DNA from: Polaribacter sp. NJDZ03
Lineage (GTDB): Bacteria > Bacteroidota > Bacteroidia > Flavobacteriales > Flavobacteriaceae
DNA length: 64,000 nucleotides
Assembly: GCF_019263805.1 (NCBI RefSeq)
Contig: NZ_CP079195.1
Location: 437,501 to 501,500, forward strand
Direction: 5' to 3'
Each line of letters opens with the position of its first letter. The stretch's first letter is position 1. Under the pieces are notes generated by a model, which saw nothing but the letters and a program-made list of their open reading frames with translations, was not told the origin of the DNA and did not search any database. A program made the translations under genes and the position numbers. Positions 44,101 to 51,714 of the stretch are shown one piece after another.

Positions 44101-44321
44101 CTTTAGAGTTTACTATAGATATTTTAAACTTTGGTAATTTATTAAACTCAAACTGGGGCTTAGTACAACAACCAGATGCAGTACAATTATTAGGTGTTAC
44201 TGTAGATAATACAGGTTTACCAACCTATAGTTTTAATTCAGACTTAAAAGAAACTTTTGTATATAATTCTACGTTACTTTCTAGATGGCAAGCACAAGTT
44301 GGTTTAAGATATTCTTTCTAA
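41148..44321 (+). CDS. Oar-like TonB-dependent outer-membrane receptor
   Basis: A protein of 1057 residues when started at ATG 41148. That start gives a clean signal peptide (KQKLLFLCSFILMFSFVANAQ); a longer frame from TTG 41109 would begin inside the rplI terminator and upstream of the TATTTTTG box at 41115-41122. A carboxypeptidase-regulatory-like domain (about 25-105) precedes a plug (TISRSASDFTRLDPSASGG) and a large barrel ending in the aromatic WQAQVGLRYSF. The architecture is that of Oar/TonB receptors without a SusD partner. The ligand is unknown; adhesion or protein/lipid uptake are possible. Confidence 0.9.
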   Translation: MKQKLLFLCSFILMFSFVANAQTTTSKINGIITENSGEPLFGATIVALHTPTGTVSGTTAQDNGRYALSNLRIGGPYTITISYLGFKSKKITNIFLTLGETSNVDVVLSEDSNTLEEVVISSGKNAVFNNDRTGAQTSIRTKDLKILPTISRSASDFTRLDPSASGGSFGGRNDQFNNFTLDGSIFNNPFGLDAATPGGQTASQPVSLDAIEQISVSTAPYDVTLSGFTGASVNAVTKSGTNTVTGTAYGYYRNQDFTGGKIKGESIFVPKLSQSQVGASIGAPIIKDKLFVFINFEKDNRSDLGQSWLPNTGSGAINESRVLKSDLDEVKSALAGIGYSTGAYEGFTHDSKSTKGLFKLDWNINKDNRLSFVYNFLNASRDLPAHPTALGFRGPSSQMLQFENSGYQINNNLNSFLLELNSTVTDNITNKFQAGYTHFDDFRSPKSAPMPAFRIQDGNGGNYIISGHEPFSINNTLDQKVFQITNNLNISNGDHNYTVGFSFEKFEFENSFNLGAYGFGDARGYVGAFGGDFANMDAFRTGITNGLLADAMAAAQSTFTTNNANDSWALAETNVGQFAFYVQDDWNINDNFKLSYGVRFDKPLFFNSADKAQDVIDKSFYLPNNPYTDPDTGETVLFDSTKMPNNNFLVSPRIGFNWDVNGDSTLQLRGGSGLFTGRFPFVWLGNQIANPNVYFYQVVDPDFKFPQVWRTSLGADVKLKDGTILTSDLSYTKDINGAHVQNWGLKTPTGTLAGGIDNRLVYTDTDRSPNWGGPNDKSNAYVFTNSDKGRTLNASLKAQRNFDNGLYLMAAYNYLNSKDVNSIEAEITGDAFDFNPVLSNANDATLAHSKYGDTHRFIAVASKSWNYGTNDKWTTTISSFYELAKGGRFNYTYAGDINNDGSNLNDLIYIPTDSEIDAMTFKAPVNTGDLSIQDQKDGLRNYINQDDYLSDRQGEYAERYGALSPWRGKMDVKFIQNLKLGNNNSLEFTIDILNFGNLLNSNWGLVQQPDAVQLLGVTVDNTGLPTYSFNSDLKETFVYNSTLLSRWQAQVGLRYSF

Positions 44322-44345
44322 ATCAATAAAGAATTCAGATATTTG

Positions 44346-44373
44346 AACCGCCCATAATTGGGCGGTTTTTTTT
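44346..44373 (+). terminator. Rho-independent terminator of the TonB receptor gene
   Basis: AACCGCCCA (44346-44354) and TGGGCGGTT (44359-44367) form a GC-rich 9-bp stem with a TAAT loop and a following T tract. The next gene starts only about 10 bases later, so it must be transcribed by read-through or from a promoter close by. Confidence 0.9.
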
Positions 44374-44383
44374 ACCATAAATT

Positions 44384-44854
44384 ATGAAATATAGACAACT
44401 TACCAAAGAACAATTCGAAAGCTTACACGAAGACTTTGCTCGTTTTTTAGCAACCCAAAGTATAGACGTTAAAGAATGGAATAAAATAAAAGAAGAAACA
44501 CCACAAGTTGCAGAAGAGGAGATGAATGTTTTTTCTGATGTTGTTTGGGATAATGTGCTAACAAAAACAAACTATGTAGAACATTTTTCTAAAACCTCTG
44601 TAAACCTGTTTAAGTGTGATGCTGAAGAAATACATAGAATTGCCATTAAAATTACTTGGGATATTAATTTATTAGAACAAAAAGGTTTTGAATGGTTAAT
44701 GCAAAATCCTATGGATAATTCTGTAGAGATTTTTAAAGGAACAAAACCTTATAATAAAGATGATAGGAATACTGAAATTTTCGATTTAATAGAAAAAGGA
44801 AGTGCTATTTCTAAAGGAGAAATCTTTGAGTTTTTTAGTCAAATAACGTCTTAG
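44384..44854 (+). CDS. DUF6495-like cytoplasmic protein, function unknown
   Basis: A 156-residue soluble protein without signal or membrane segment. The N-terminus KYRQLTKEQFESLHEDFARFLATQSIDVKEW and the middle EEEMNVFSDVVWDNVLTK are highly conserved features of a Flavobacteriaceae family that I recall as DUF6495. No catalytic motif is visible. It lies directly after the TonB receptor terminator and is followed by a bidirectional terminator. Confidence 0.75.
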   Translation: MKYRQLTKEQFESLHEDFARFLATQSIDVKEWNKIKEETPQVAEEEMNVFSDVVWDNVLTKTNYVEHFSKTSVNLFKCDAEEIHRIAIKITWDINLLEQKGFEWLMQNPMDNSVEIFKGTKPYNKDDRNTEIFDLIEKGSAISKGEIFEFFSQITS

Positions 44855-44987
44855 TTTTATTAAGAGTTATTTACAGCTTGGAATGTCTCTTGAGATAAAT
44901 CGAAAGACGGAATCGGTTTTTCTTACTTCAAAAAAAGGATGTCGTTTTAATCAAGCGTAAGTTTACTTATCTTTTATATCATTTAAT

Positions 44988-45028
44988 AAAAAAAGGAATC
45001 TCAAATTTATTTTGAGATTCCTTTTTTT
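44988..45028. terminator. Bidirectional terminator between convergent genes
   Basis: A perfect 18-bp stem, the left arm (44988-45005) ending GGAATCTCAAA and the right arm (45011-45028) starting TTTGAGATTCC, has A and T tracts at both ends. It serves the + strand gene ending at 44854 and the - strand gene ending at 45061. Confidence 0.92.
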
Positions 45029-45060
45029 AAGTTGACAAGTTTTGCTTAAAAAAAAACATA

Positions 45061-45987
45061 TTATTCTTCTTGTAAAGCTTTACGAGCTTGTTTAATGGTT
45101 AGTGTACTTCCATCATGGCTCCAACCTGGTGCGGCAAATGCATACATAAATTTATGATACCAGTTCTTAGATTTTTTCATATCGTCCCAAATATCTTTAT
45201 ATTCATGTGTTAGAATAACAAACGGATTATAAGAGTTTGGCGGATGCGTAACTCCATATTTGATGTCAATATTTTCGTCAAATTCTTTAAAAGTACCAAA
45301 CATTCTATCAAAAGCGTTTAGAAATCCACCATGATTTTTATCCATATACTCAAAATTTTGAGCATGATGTACTTGGTGCATGGTATGTGTATTCAATATT
45401 TTATCTAAGAAACCTAATTTACCAATGTAAACGGTATGTAATTGAAATTGCCATAAAGCTTCAATACCTAAACAAACGACTAACATTTCTGGTGGAAAAC
45501 CAATAGCAACAATCCACACATAAAAAAATGGTTTGTAAAGAATGGTAAACCATCCGTTTCTAACGGCAGTTCCTAAATTAAAATTATCCGAAGAATGGTG
45601 TACAATATGTGCTGCCCATAAAAAACGTACATTGTGGTTTTGTCTGTGAAACCAATAATAACTAAAATCGTCTAAAACTTGACAAATAAGCCAAATATAC
45701 CAAGCGTATCCAAAAGATTCGTAGCCCATTAAATTTGTGCGAATTCCATCAACTAAAGGATTGAATATTTCATAGACAAAATTAAAAAGTACAATTGCAG
45801 CAATTGTTTTTGTTAAAGGAGCTAGAATAGCAGAACCAATCCCCATGGTAAGGCTAGCTGCTAAATCTTTCCATTTATAAATTTTCTTCTTTTCTTCTTT
45901 TTTATTGTGCTTACTATATGTTAATTCGACTAAAATAAGTGCTAAGAAACACGGTACACCATATACTAGTGGGTTTGTAAAATCCAT
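45061..45987 (-). CDS. Sterol desaturase/fatty acid hydroxylase family membrane enzyme
   Basis: A 308-residue inner-membrane protein with about four hydrophobic segments. The di-iron histidine clusters are HRQNH, HIVHHSS and HTMHQVHHA, which bind the two irons of this superfamily. Family members hydroxylate or desaturate fatty acids, sterols or carotenoids with O2. The substrate is unknown here. The gene is transcribed alone on the - strand, with a bidirectional terminator at its 3' end. Confidence 0.9.
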   Translation of the reverse strand: MDFTNPLVYGVPCFLALILVELTYSKHNKKEEKKKIYKWKDLAASLTMGIGSAILAPLTKTIAAIVLFNFVYEIFNPLVDGIRTNLMGYESFGYAWYIWLICQVLDDFSYYWFHRQNHNVRFLWAAHIVHHSSDNFNLGTAVRNGWFTILYKPFFYVWIVAIGFPPEMLVVCLGIEALWQFQLHTVYIGKLGFLDKILNTHTMHQVHHAQNFEYMDKNHGGFLNAFDRMFGTFKEFDENIDIKYGVTHPPNSYNPFVILTHEYKDIWDDMKKSKNWYHKFMYAFAAPGWSHDGSTLTIKQARKALQEE

Positions 45988-46250
45988 TTACTATTTAATT
46001 TTTTTGTTAAAACTAAGGCAAAATAAGGAAATAGCTATAAGTTTTAACATTAGTTATTGTTAAAAAGTTAATAAAGAATTTAAAAAGGATATTATTAATT
46101 TTTTTACCTATTAAATTTAACCGAAAAAATAGAATGATACATTGGTTTGATACTTCATTAACATTAATATATAATTTGATATCTGTTTAAATCTTTGAAA
46201 TATTCGTAAATTTGATAGTTATAATATCCTTATTTAAAAATAATCGAAAG
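45988..46250. promoter_or_regulatory. Divergent promoter region of the desaturase-family gene and acyl-CoA ligase
   Basis: An AT-rich stretch of 263 bases. TAAATTTG at 46207-46214 is an exact -7 box for the + strand ligase; its expected start near 46221 excludes the TTG at 46212 as start codon. No other structure was recognised. Confidence 0.5.
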
Positions 46251-48047
46251 ATGAATTATAAACATTTACTAGAAGTAATTAAAGATAACGCTAATCGATT
46301 TACAACAAAAGATGCAGTTTTTTATAAAGATGAAGCTTCACAAAGTTGGAAAGGAATTTCTTGGGATTCTTTTTATTTTCAAATACAGCAAGTTTCTAAA
46401 GCTTTAATCAATTTCGGAATTAAAGAACAAGACAATATTGGTGTTTTTGCTCAAAATATGACAGAGTGGATTATTGCTGATTTAGGAATTATGGGTGTAA
46501 GAGCCGTAACGATTCCTATTTATGCAACCAATTCTCAGAAAGAAGTAGAATACGTTGTTAACGATGCAGAAATTAGTGTGTTGTTTGTGGGAGATCAAGA
46601 TGAGTTTGATAAAGTAGAATTAGTCTCAGAAAATAATACATACTTAAAATTAATAGTAGCCTTAACAAGTACTGTAGATTTAAGAGGCCATAAAAAAGCT
46701 GTTTATTTTAATGATTTTATAAATGCAGAATTTCCAAAAAGTATTGAAAATGAATTAGAAAAGCGTCATTCTGATTCTGAACTTAATGATTTAGCAAGTA
46801 TTATTTATACCTCTGGTACAACAGGAGAGCCTAAAGGTGTAATGTTAGATCATAACAATTTTGCATCCTCATTAAAAGCACATGAAGCAGAATTAGATGT
46901 AGATGAAAATGATGTAACTTTAAGCTTCTTACCATTAAGTCATATTTACGAACGTAGTTGGGTGTTTTTCTGCTTACAAAAAGGAATTCAGGTATATTTT
47001 AACCAAGACCCAAAGAAAATTGCAGATGTCTTAAAAGAGGTTAAACCATCTTTGATGTGTACAGTACCTAGAATCTTTGAGAAAATTTTTGCTGCTATTC
47101 AAGAAAAAAGAAAAGAAGCTTCCCCTACTAAAATGAAATTGGCAAGTTGGGCATTGGGAGTTGGAAATAAATACCATAATACCTATCGTCGTTTTGATAA
47201 AAAAGTACCACTAATGTTAAAGCTAAAATATAAAATAGCAGATAAATTGGTACTTAGTAAATTACGTGATGTCTTTGGAGGGAATATAAAGTTTATGCCT
47301 TGTGGCGGAGCACCTTTAGTACCAGATATGGTTTCGTTTTTTCATTCGTTTGCATTAAATATAAAATGTGGCTATGGTTTAACAGAAACAACTGCTACAG
47401 TTACGTTGTTTGGTGATCACTACTTCGAGTTTAATTCTGCGGGTAAGCCAATTTTAGGAACCGAAATTAAAATTGGTGCTAATGATGAAGTTTTGGTAAA
47501 AGGACCTGGAGTTATGAAAGGCTATTATAAAAAACCAGAAGCTACTGCAGAAGTTTTTGAAAATGGCTGGTTTAAAACAGGTGATGCAGGAAAAATTGAC
47601 GAATTAGGAAACTTAGTAATTACTGATAGAATTAAAGATTTAATGAAAACTTCTGGAGGTAAATATATTGCTCCTCAAAAACTTGAAATGGCTTTAGTTA
47701 GTGATTCTTTTATTGAGCAAATTGCTGTGATAGGAGATCAGCAAAAGTATGTTACGGCTTTGGCGGTTCCTAGTTTCGAGAATATTAAAAAATATGCTGA
47801 AGAGCATAAAATTAGTTTTAAAGATATTGAAGATTTGATTAATAATAATCAGATTAAAACCATGTTAGAAAAACGTTTTGAAGAATTGCAAAAGGAGTTT
47901 TCTAAGTTTGAAAAAATTAAGAAATTTACTTTATTACCAAAAGAGTTTACTATTGAGGCAGGAGAAATTACTGCCACTTTAAAACTTAAACGTAAAGTAA
48001 TTTATAAAAAATACAAAGCTCTTATTGATAAAATGTATGCTGAGTAA
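46251..48047 (+). CDS. AMP-forming long-chain acyl-CoA synthetase
   Basis: A protein of 598 residues when started at ATG 46251, which gives the usual N-terminus NYKHLLEVIKDNANRF. The AMP-binding motif is IIYTSGTTGEPKGVMLDH, followed by LPLSHIYERSW, the GYGLTET adenylation motif and GWFKTGDAGKID. It activates fatty acids to acyl-CoA for beta-oxidation or lipid synthesis, probably at the membrane. The C-terminal helical tail is typical of the FadD15-like long-chain group. It stands alone. Confidence 0.92.
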   Translation: MNYKHLLEVIKDNANRFTTKDAVFYKDEASQSWKGISWDSFYFQIQQVSKALINFGIKEQDNIGVFAQNMTEWIIADLGIMGVRAVTIPIYATNSQKEVEYVVNDAEISVLFVGDQDEFDKVELVSENNTYLKLIVALTSTVDLRGHKKAVYFNDFINAEFPKSIENELEKRHSDSELNDLASIIYTSGTTGEPKGVMLDHNNFASSLKAHEAELDVDENDVTLSFLPLSHIYERSWVFFCLQKGIQVYFNQDPKKIADVLKEVKPSLMCTVPRIFEKIFAAIQEKRKEASPTKMKLASWALGVGNKYHNTYRRFDKKVPLMLKLKYKIADKLVLSKLRDVFGGNIKFMPCGGAPLVPDMVSFFHSFALNIKCGYGLTETTATVTLFGDHYFEFNSAGKPILGTEIKIGANDEVLVKGPGVMKGYYKKPEATAEVFENGWFKTGDAGKIDELGNLVITDRIKDLMKTSGGKYIAPQKLEMALVSDSFIEQIAVIGDQQKYVTALAVPSFENIKKYAEEHKISFKDIEDLINNNQIKTMLEKRFEELQKEFSKFEKIKKFTLLPKEFTIEAGEITATLKLKRKVIYKKYKALIDKMYAE

Positions 48048-48085
48048 GCCGTTTTTTTTACTTGTTGATTTTGTAAAGAGGATGT

Positions 48086-48127
48086 GAGATTTCTCAATCG
48101 CTAAAAAAAAACTTATTTCGAAATGAC
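48086..48127 (-). repeat. Half-copy of the GTCATTTCGAAAT...GAGAAATCTC repeat
   Basis: On the - strand it reads GTCATTTCGAAATAAG, a T tract, then AGCGATTGAGAAATCTC. It matches the left half of the composite element at 7527-7599. It lies in the 95-base gap between two convergent genes and may serve as a terminator-like hairpin. Confidence 0.7.
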
Positions 48128-48142
48128 AGTTGATTGTAAATA

Positions 48143-50476
48143 TTAACTACTTATAATTTTTATCACCAAATCTTTAGTCAATGGTTTTCCATTGGCTATT
48201 TTTTTGATGTTATCAAATGTGAAAACAAAATCGCAACCTGACTTATAAGCAGAACAACCATAAGCTGTTTTCCCCTTTAAAATAGTTCCTTGTTTACATT
48301 TTGGACACGTAATTTTATCAGAACTCTTTTCGACAGAGTTAGAAGTGACTACTTTTTGTTTAGGTTCTAATTTCAATTTAAAAGCATCATCAAATCTTAT
48401 TAAGCCTTCTACAGAACCATTATCCGTTTTAAAGCCTTTTAAATTGGTAGTACAACCTTTGTCAACCAATCGTATCAATTGGTTTTCAGAAATTTTCTTC
48501 CCGTAAATTTCAAACGGAATTTTTAAATCGCAATTGTTTTTATATTCAGAACACCCAAAGGCAGAAGAACCTTTTAAGAGTTGTCCTTTTTTACATTTCG
48601 GGCAAGTTTTTCCTACAACTTGTTTTTTTGTTGGAGTTTTTTTTGTCTTTGAAACAATAGATTGCTTCGTTGAACTCGCAATGACTTCTGCGTTAGAAGT
48701 AATTCGTTTTTTAGAAGTATTAGAACGGACTTCATACACCAATTCATCTACCATTTTCTTCATATTATTAATGAAGGTTCCGGCGTTGAATTCTCCTCGT
48801 TCAATTTCTTTTAAACGTTTTTCCCAACGACCAGTTAATTCAGCAGATTTTAATAATTCGTTGTCAATAATATTAATTAAATCGATTCCGGTTTGTGTTG
48901 GTAAAACCAATTTCTTTTTACGCTCAATATATTTTCTTCGGAATAAAGTCTCAATAATACTTGCTCTTGTAGAAGGTCTTCCAATTCCGTTTTCTTTCAT
49001 TAATTCACGTAAATTCTCATCATCTACTTGCTTTCCAGCAGTTTCCATGGCGCGCAATAAACTTGCTTCTGTAAAATTTCTTGGAGGTTTGGTTTCCTTT
49101 TCTAAAAACGAAGGTTCATGTGCGCCTTTTTCACCTTTTACAAAAGAAGGCAATGTAATTTGTTCGTTTAATTCTTTCTTAATTTTGCTTTCTTCCGTTT
49201 CAAAAGCAACACGCCAACCTTTGGTTAAAATTTCTTTTCCGGTTGTTTTAAAAGGTACATCTGCAGCTTTACCAATTACTGAAGTATTAGAAACATCAGA
49301 ATCTGGATAAAAAACACCAATAAATCTACGAGTAATAATATCGTACACTTGTTGCTGATTGTATTGCAAATTTCCTTGAATTCCGGTAGGAATAATTGCG
49401 TGGTGATCTGTTACTTTTTTATCATCAAAAACACGTTTCGATTTCTTTATTTTACTACCTAAAAGAGGTTGAGTAAGTGCGCTGTAATTTGTTAATTTAG
49501 ATAAAATACCTGCAATTTTAGGATACACATCATTTGGTAAAAAAGTAGTATCAACTCTAGGATACGTAACTACTTTCATTTCATATAGCTTCTGAACCAT
49601 TTTTAAAGTTTCATCCGCAGAAAAGCCAAATTTATTATTACAATATACCTGTAAACCAGTTAAATCAAACAGTTTCGGAGCGTATTCTTTCCCTTTCTTT
49701 TTGGTAACAGAAACAATCTCAAAATCAGATTCTTTCACTTTATTTGCTAAAACTTGTCCGTCTTCTTGTTTTAAAAAGCGTCCATCTTCATAATTGAAAA
49801 GGGTATTTCTATAGGTTGTTTGTAGTTCCCAATAAGGTTGTGGTTTAAAATTTTCAATTTCAACAAAACGATTTACCAACATGGCTAGGGTAGGAGTTTG
49901 TACTCTACCAACCGATAAAACTTGTTTAAATCCACCAAATTTTACGGTGTATAAACGCGTTGCATTTAACCCTAAAAGCCAGTCTCCAATAGCTCTAGAA
50001 TAACCTGCATAATATAAGTTGTCGTATTTTTCTGCAGGTTTTAGGTTTTTAAAACCTTCTTTTATAGCTTCCTCTGTAAGAGACGAAATCCATAAACGTT
50101 GTACTTCTCCTTTATAACCGGCTTGATTAATTACCCAACGCTGAATCAATTCTCCTTCTGTCCCAGCATCCCCACAATTAATTACAACCGTTGCTTTATC
50201 AAATAAAGATTTTACAATATTGTATTGTTTTCTAATTCCTGCATCTCCCGTAACTTTGGTGTCAAAACGTTCTGGAAGCATTGGTAGATTGTTCAAATCC
50301 CAACTTTTCCAATGCGGCTTGTAATCTTTAGGTTCTAAAAGTGTGCACAAATGTCCGAATGTATATGTTACCGCATAACCGTTTCCTTCGTAATAACCAT
50401 CACGTTTTGTGTTGGCTCCTAGAATACTAGCTATTTCTCTTGCTACAGATGGCTTTTCGGCAATACAGACTTTCAT
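48143..50476 (-). CDS. topB: DNA topoisomerase III (type IA), with a repeat-derived insertion
   Basis: A 777-residue type IA topoisomerase that relaxes or decatenates DNA through a covalent 5'-phosphotyrosine. The TOPRIM domain opens the protein (KVCIAEKPSVAREIA), the active-site tyrosine is in VVTYPRVDTT (Y305), and two C-terminal zinc ribbons begin CPKCKKGQLL and CPKCKQGTIL. The TOPRIM segment CGDAGTEGEL has Gly where the second Asp of DxD is usual; I have seen this in Bacteroidota TopB homologues. The linker before the first zinc ribbon holds VIASSTKQS (near residue 598), the translation of a dispersed DNA repeat. Confidence 0.92.
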   Translation of the reverse strand: MKVCIAEKPSVAREIASILGANTKRDGYYEGNGYAVTYTFGHLCTLLEPKDYKPHWKSWDLNNLPMLPERFDTKVTGDAGIRKQYNIVKSLFDKATVVINCGDAGTEGELIQRWVINQAGYKGEVQRLWISSLTEEAIKEGFKNLKPAEKYDNLYYAGYSRAIGDWLLGLNATRLYTVKFGGFKQVLSVGRVQTPTLAMLVNRFVEIENFKPQPYWELQTTYRNTLFNYEDGRFLKQEDGQVLANKVKESDFEIVSVTKKKGKEYAPKLFDLTGLQVYCNNKFGFSADETLKMVQKLYEMKVVTYPRVDTTFLPNDVYPKIAGILSKLTNYSALTQPLLGSKIKKSKRVFDDKKVTDHHAIIPTGIQGNLQYNQQQVYDIITRRFIGVFYPDSDVSNTSVIGKAADVPFKTTGKEILTKGWRVAFETEESKIKKELNEQITLPSFVKGEKGAHEPSFLEKETKPPRNFTEASLLRAMETAGKQVDDENLRELMKENGIGRPSTRASIIETLFRRKYIERKKKLVLPTQTGIDLINIIDNELLKSAELTGRWEKRLKEIERGEFNAGTFINNMKKMVDELVYEVRSNTSKKRITSNAEVIASSTKQSIVSKTKKTPTKKQVVGKTCPKCKKGQLLKGSSAFGCSEYKNNCDLKIPFEIYGKKISENQLIRLVDKGCTTNLKGFKTDNGSVEGLIRFDDAFKLKLEPKQKVVTSNSVEKSSDKITCPKCKQGTILKGKTAYGCSAYKSGCDFVFTFDNIKKIANGKPLTKDLVIKIISS
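48659..48685 (-). repeat. In-frame GTCATTGCGAG...GAAGCAATCT repeat inside topB
   Basis: Read on the - strand, the 27 bases start GTCATTGCGAGTTCAACG and end AAGCAATCT, the consensus of a common short interspersed repeat. The reading frame continues through it. It translates as VIASSTKQS. An intergenic relative is at 6504-6529. Confidence 0.8.
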
Positions 50477-50557
50477 TGATTATTTTTGTGAGTTCGAAAT
50501 TAAGGAATTATTACAAATTTAATGATAATCTTTTGTGATTGTTAATAAAAATAAGCT

Positions 50558-50580
50558 CTTCAGGTTTTTAAAACCTGAAG
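50558..50580. repeat. Palindrome CTTCAGG...CCTGAAG
   Basis: CTTCAGGTTTTTAAAACCTG and three further bases form a perfect self-complementary stretch between topB and the toxin gene. A related palindrome with CTCACAGGTTTT lies at 61039-61071. These look like REP-type elements rather than simple terminators, since their centre TTTTTAAAA is shared. Confidence 0.6.
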
Positions 50581-50676
50581 GGGCTGAAATTAGTAATTGT
50601 TTATGGAGTATTAAGTGTTTGAATGAAAACTAATCGTATTCCTTATAAAATTTATTGACAAATTATTTTGGGAATT

Positions 50677-50979
50677 TTATAAATCTTTATTTAACTTCTC
50701 TGGATTTTGTCTTGTATCAAAAACAGAGATAATTTCTATTTCTTGCTGATTTAGCAAAACTCTATAATAAAAAGTGGTTTGTTTTGTTACGACACATTTA
50801 TGTAAGCCTTTATACTCAAAAGACTCTAAGCAGCTATAAAGATGAAGTTTTATTTGTTGAATTTTTAAATCAAACTTTTTAATAAAATTGTTTTTGCTTT
50901 GTAGGCTCCAAGTTTCAAGTAGATAATTTGTTATTTTAATATATTTAAGTCTTGCTAGTTTAGAGTAAAAAACTTGCAT
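50677..50979 (-). CDS. RelE/ParE-family toxin
   Basis: A 100-residue protein with the toxin fold: the N-terminal helix pair VFYSKLARLKYIKITNYLLETW and the C-terminal strands KCVVTKQTTFYYRVLLNQQEIEIISVFDTRQNPEKL. The final Asp-Thr-Arg-Gln-Asn-Pro is very typical of ParE-like toxins, which poison gyrase or, for RelE, cleave mRNA on the ribosome. The start codon overlaps the antitoxin stop as TAATG, so toxin is translated after antitoxin. The gene is intact. Confidence 0.85.
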   Translation of the reverse strand: MQVFYSKLARLKYIKITNYLLETWSLQSKNNFIKKFDLKIQQIKLHLYSCLESFEYKGLHKCVVTKQTTFYYRVLLNQQEIEIISVFDTRQNPEKLNKDL

Positions 50980-51347
50980 TAGGAGACTTCATTTAAAACA
51001 GATTCATAAGAAACTCTTTTACCTTCGTCTAATTCTTTAATTCCTTGTTCAATTTCTTCTTTTTCAGAAAGACTTAAATCATTCCAAAAATCATTGTTTT
51101 GCCAAAGTAATTTTTCAAGTTTAGATATTGTTTCTTCATTTTCTAAATTGATGAAATCATTAATAAATGCTAGTTTCCTTTTTTGTTGAGAAGGTTTTAG
51201 GTTGTCATAATCTATATTACTCTCATTAACAACATCTAAATCAAAATTAGATTCATCAAGTATATTTCTTATTTTTAAAAGAGTTTCCGGATTTTCAATA
51301 TCTAAAATTTCTTTTATCAATGCTATTTTTGTTGTTTGAATATCCAT
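50979..51347 (-). CDS. Antitoxin of the RelE/ParE module
   Basis: A 122-residue acidic protein. It carries an internal duplication: KIALIKEILDIENPETLLKI (about residues 6-25) and RKLAFINDFINLENEETISK (about 56-75) are alike. The C-terminus FWNDLSLSEKEEIEQGIKEL followed by DEGKRVSYESVL is the short Phd-like addiction-module tail that embraces the toxin. Upstream sequence duplicates the tex 3' end. Its gene is coupled to the toxin by a shared base. Confidence 0.8.
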   Translation of the reverse strand: MDIQTTKIALIKEILDIENPETLLKIRNILDESNFDLDVVNESNIDYDNLKPSQQKRKLAFINDFINLENEETISKLEKLLWQNNDFWNDLSLSEKEEIEQGIKELDEGKRVSYESVLNEVS

Positions 51348-51359
51348 TTTGTTTTCTTT

Positions 51360-51441
51360 TTATAAAGATAATAAATTATTAATTGACTTCATTAAAGCCA
51401 ATTGAATTCGCTTTCTAACTACATCAACCTCTAGAATTTTT
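51360..51441 (-). pseudogene. Duplicated remnant of the tex 3' end
   Basis: Read on the - strand, this piece encodes ILEVDVVRKRIQLALMKSIN, nearly identical to the true tex C-terminus VIEVDVVRKRIQLALVK at 51715-51770. The similarity continues into the following non-coding bases (ATAATTTATTATCTTTATA against AATTTCTTATCTTTATA). It is a fragment without a start and not expressed as a gene. It records a duplication of the tex/antitoxin boundary. Confidence 0.8.
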
Positions 51442-51542
51442 AAACTATATGTTTAAGTAAAGTAAGAATTGTATTTACATTTTTTGCAACACTATTGGCC
51501 AAAAAAAACTTTTTGGTTTTTAAAAGAAGAAGAAACTGTATT

Positions 51543-51689
51543 TTACTTCAATTTTGAGAGCTCTTTTTTAACATCGTCCCAAGTTGTTTTTTTCTTTTTG
51601 TTAGATTCATTAACTTCTTGTTGAATCTCATCCTTTTGAGAATCTGTTAAGTCATCCCAAATATCATTTTTTTCTATTTTATTGCTCAT
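51543..51689 (-). CDS. Orphan 48-residue antitoxin-like protein
   Basis: ATG at 51687-51689 opens 48 codons, reading MSNKIEKNDIWDDLTDSQKD, then EIQQEVNESNKKKKTTWDDV and KKELSKLK. It aligns with the C-terminal third of the neighbouring antitoxin (NDFWNDLSLSEKEEIEQG against NDIWDDLTDSQKDEIQQE). There is no toxin gene beside it. It lies 25 bases after the tex stop, in a block that repeats the tex-tail/antitoxin arrangement. It may be a degenerate copy or a free-standing inhibitor. Confidence 0.7.
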   Translation of the reverse strand: MSNKIEKNDIWDDLTDSQKDEIQQEVNESNKKKKTTWDDVKKELSKLK

Positions 51690-51714
51690 TTTATAAAGAT
51701 AAGAAATTATTATT

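Noticed and set aside
46212..46250. Longer start for the acyl-CoA ligase at TTG 46212
   Set aside because: It overlaps the TAAATTTG promoter box and precedes the expected transcription start; ATG 46251 matches family length.
48534..49310. A 258-codon + strand frame opposite topB
   Set aside because: It is antisense to a well-supported topoisomerase gene and its translation has no domain features; the codon bias of topB creates it.
51499..51516. Weak hairpin CCAAAAA/TTTTTGG near the antitoxin copies
   Set aside because: Almost only A-T pairs and a short stem; not convincing as terminator.
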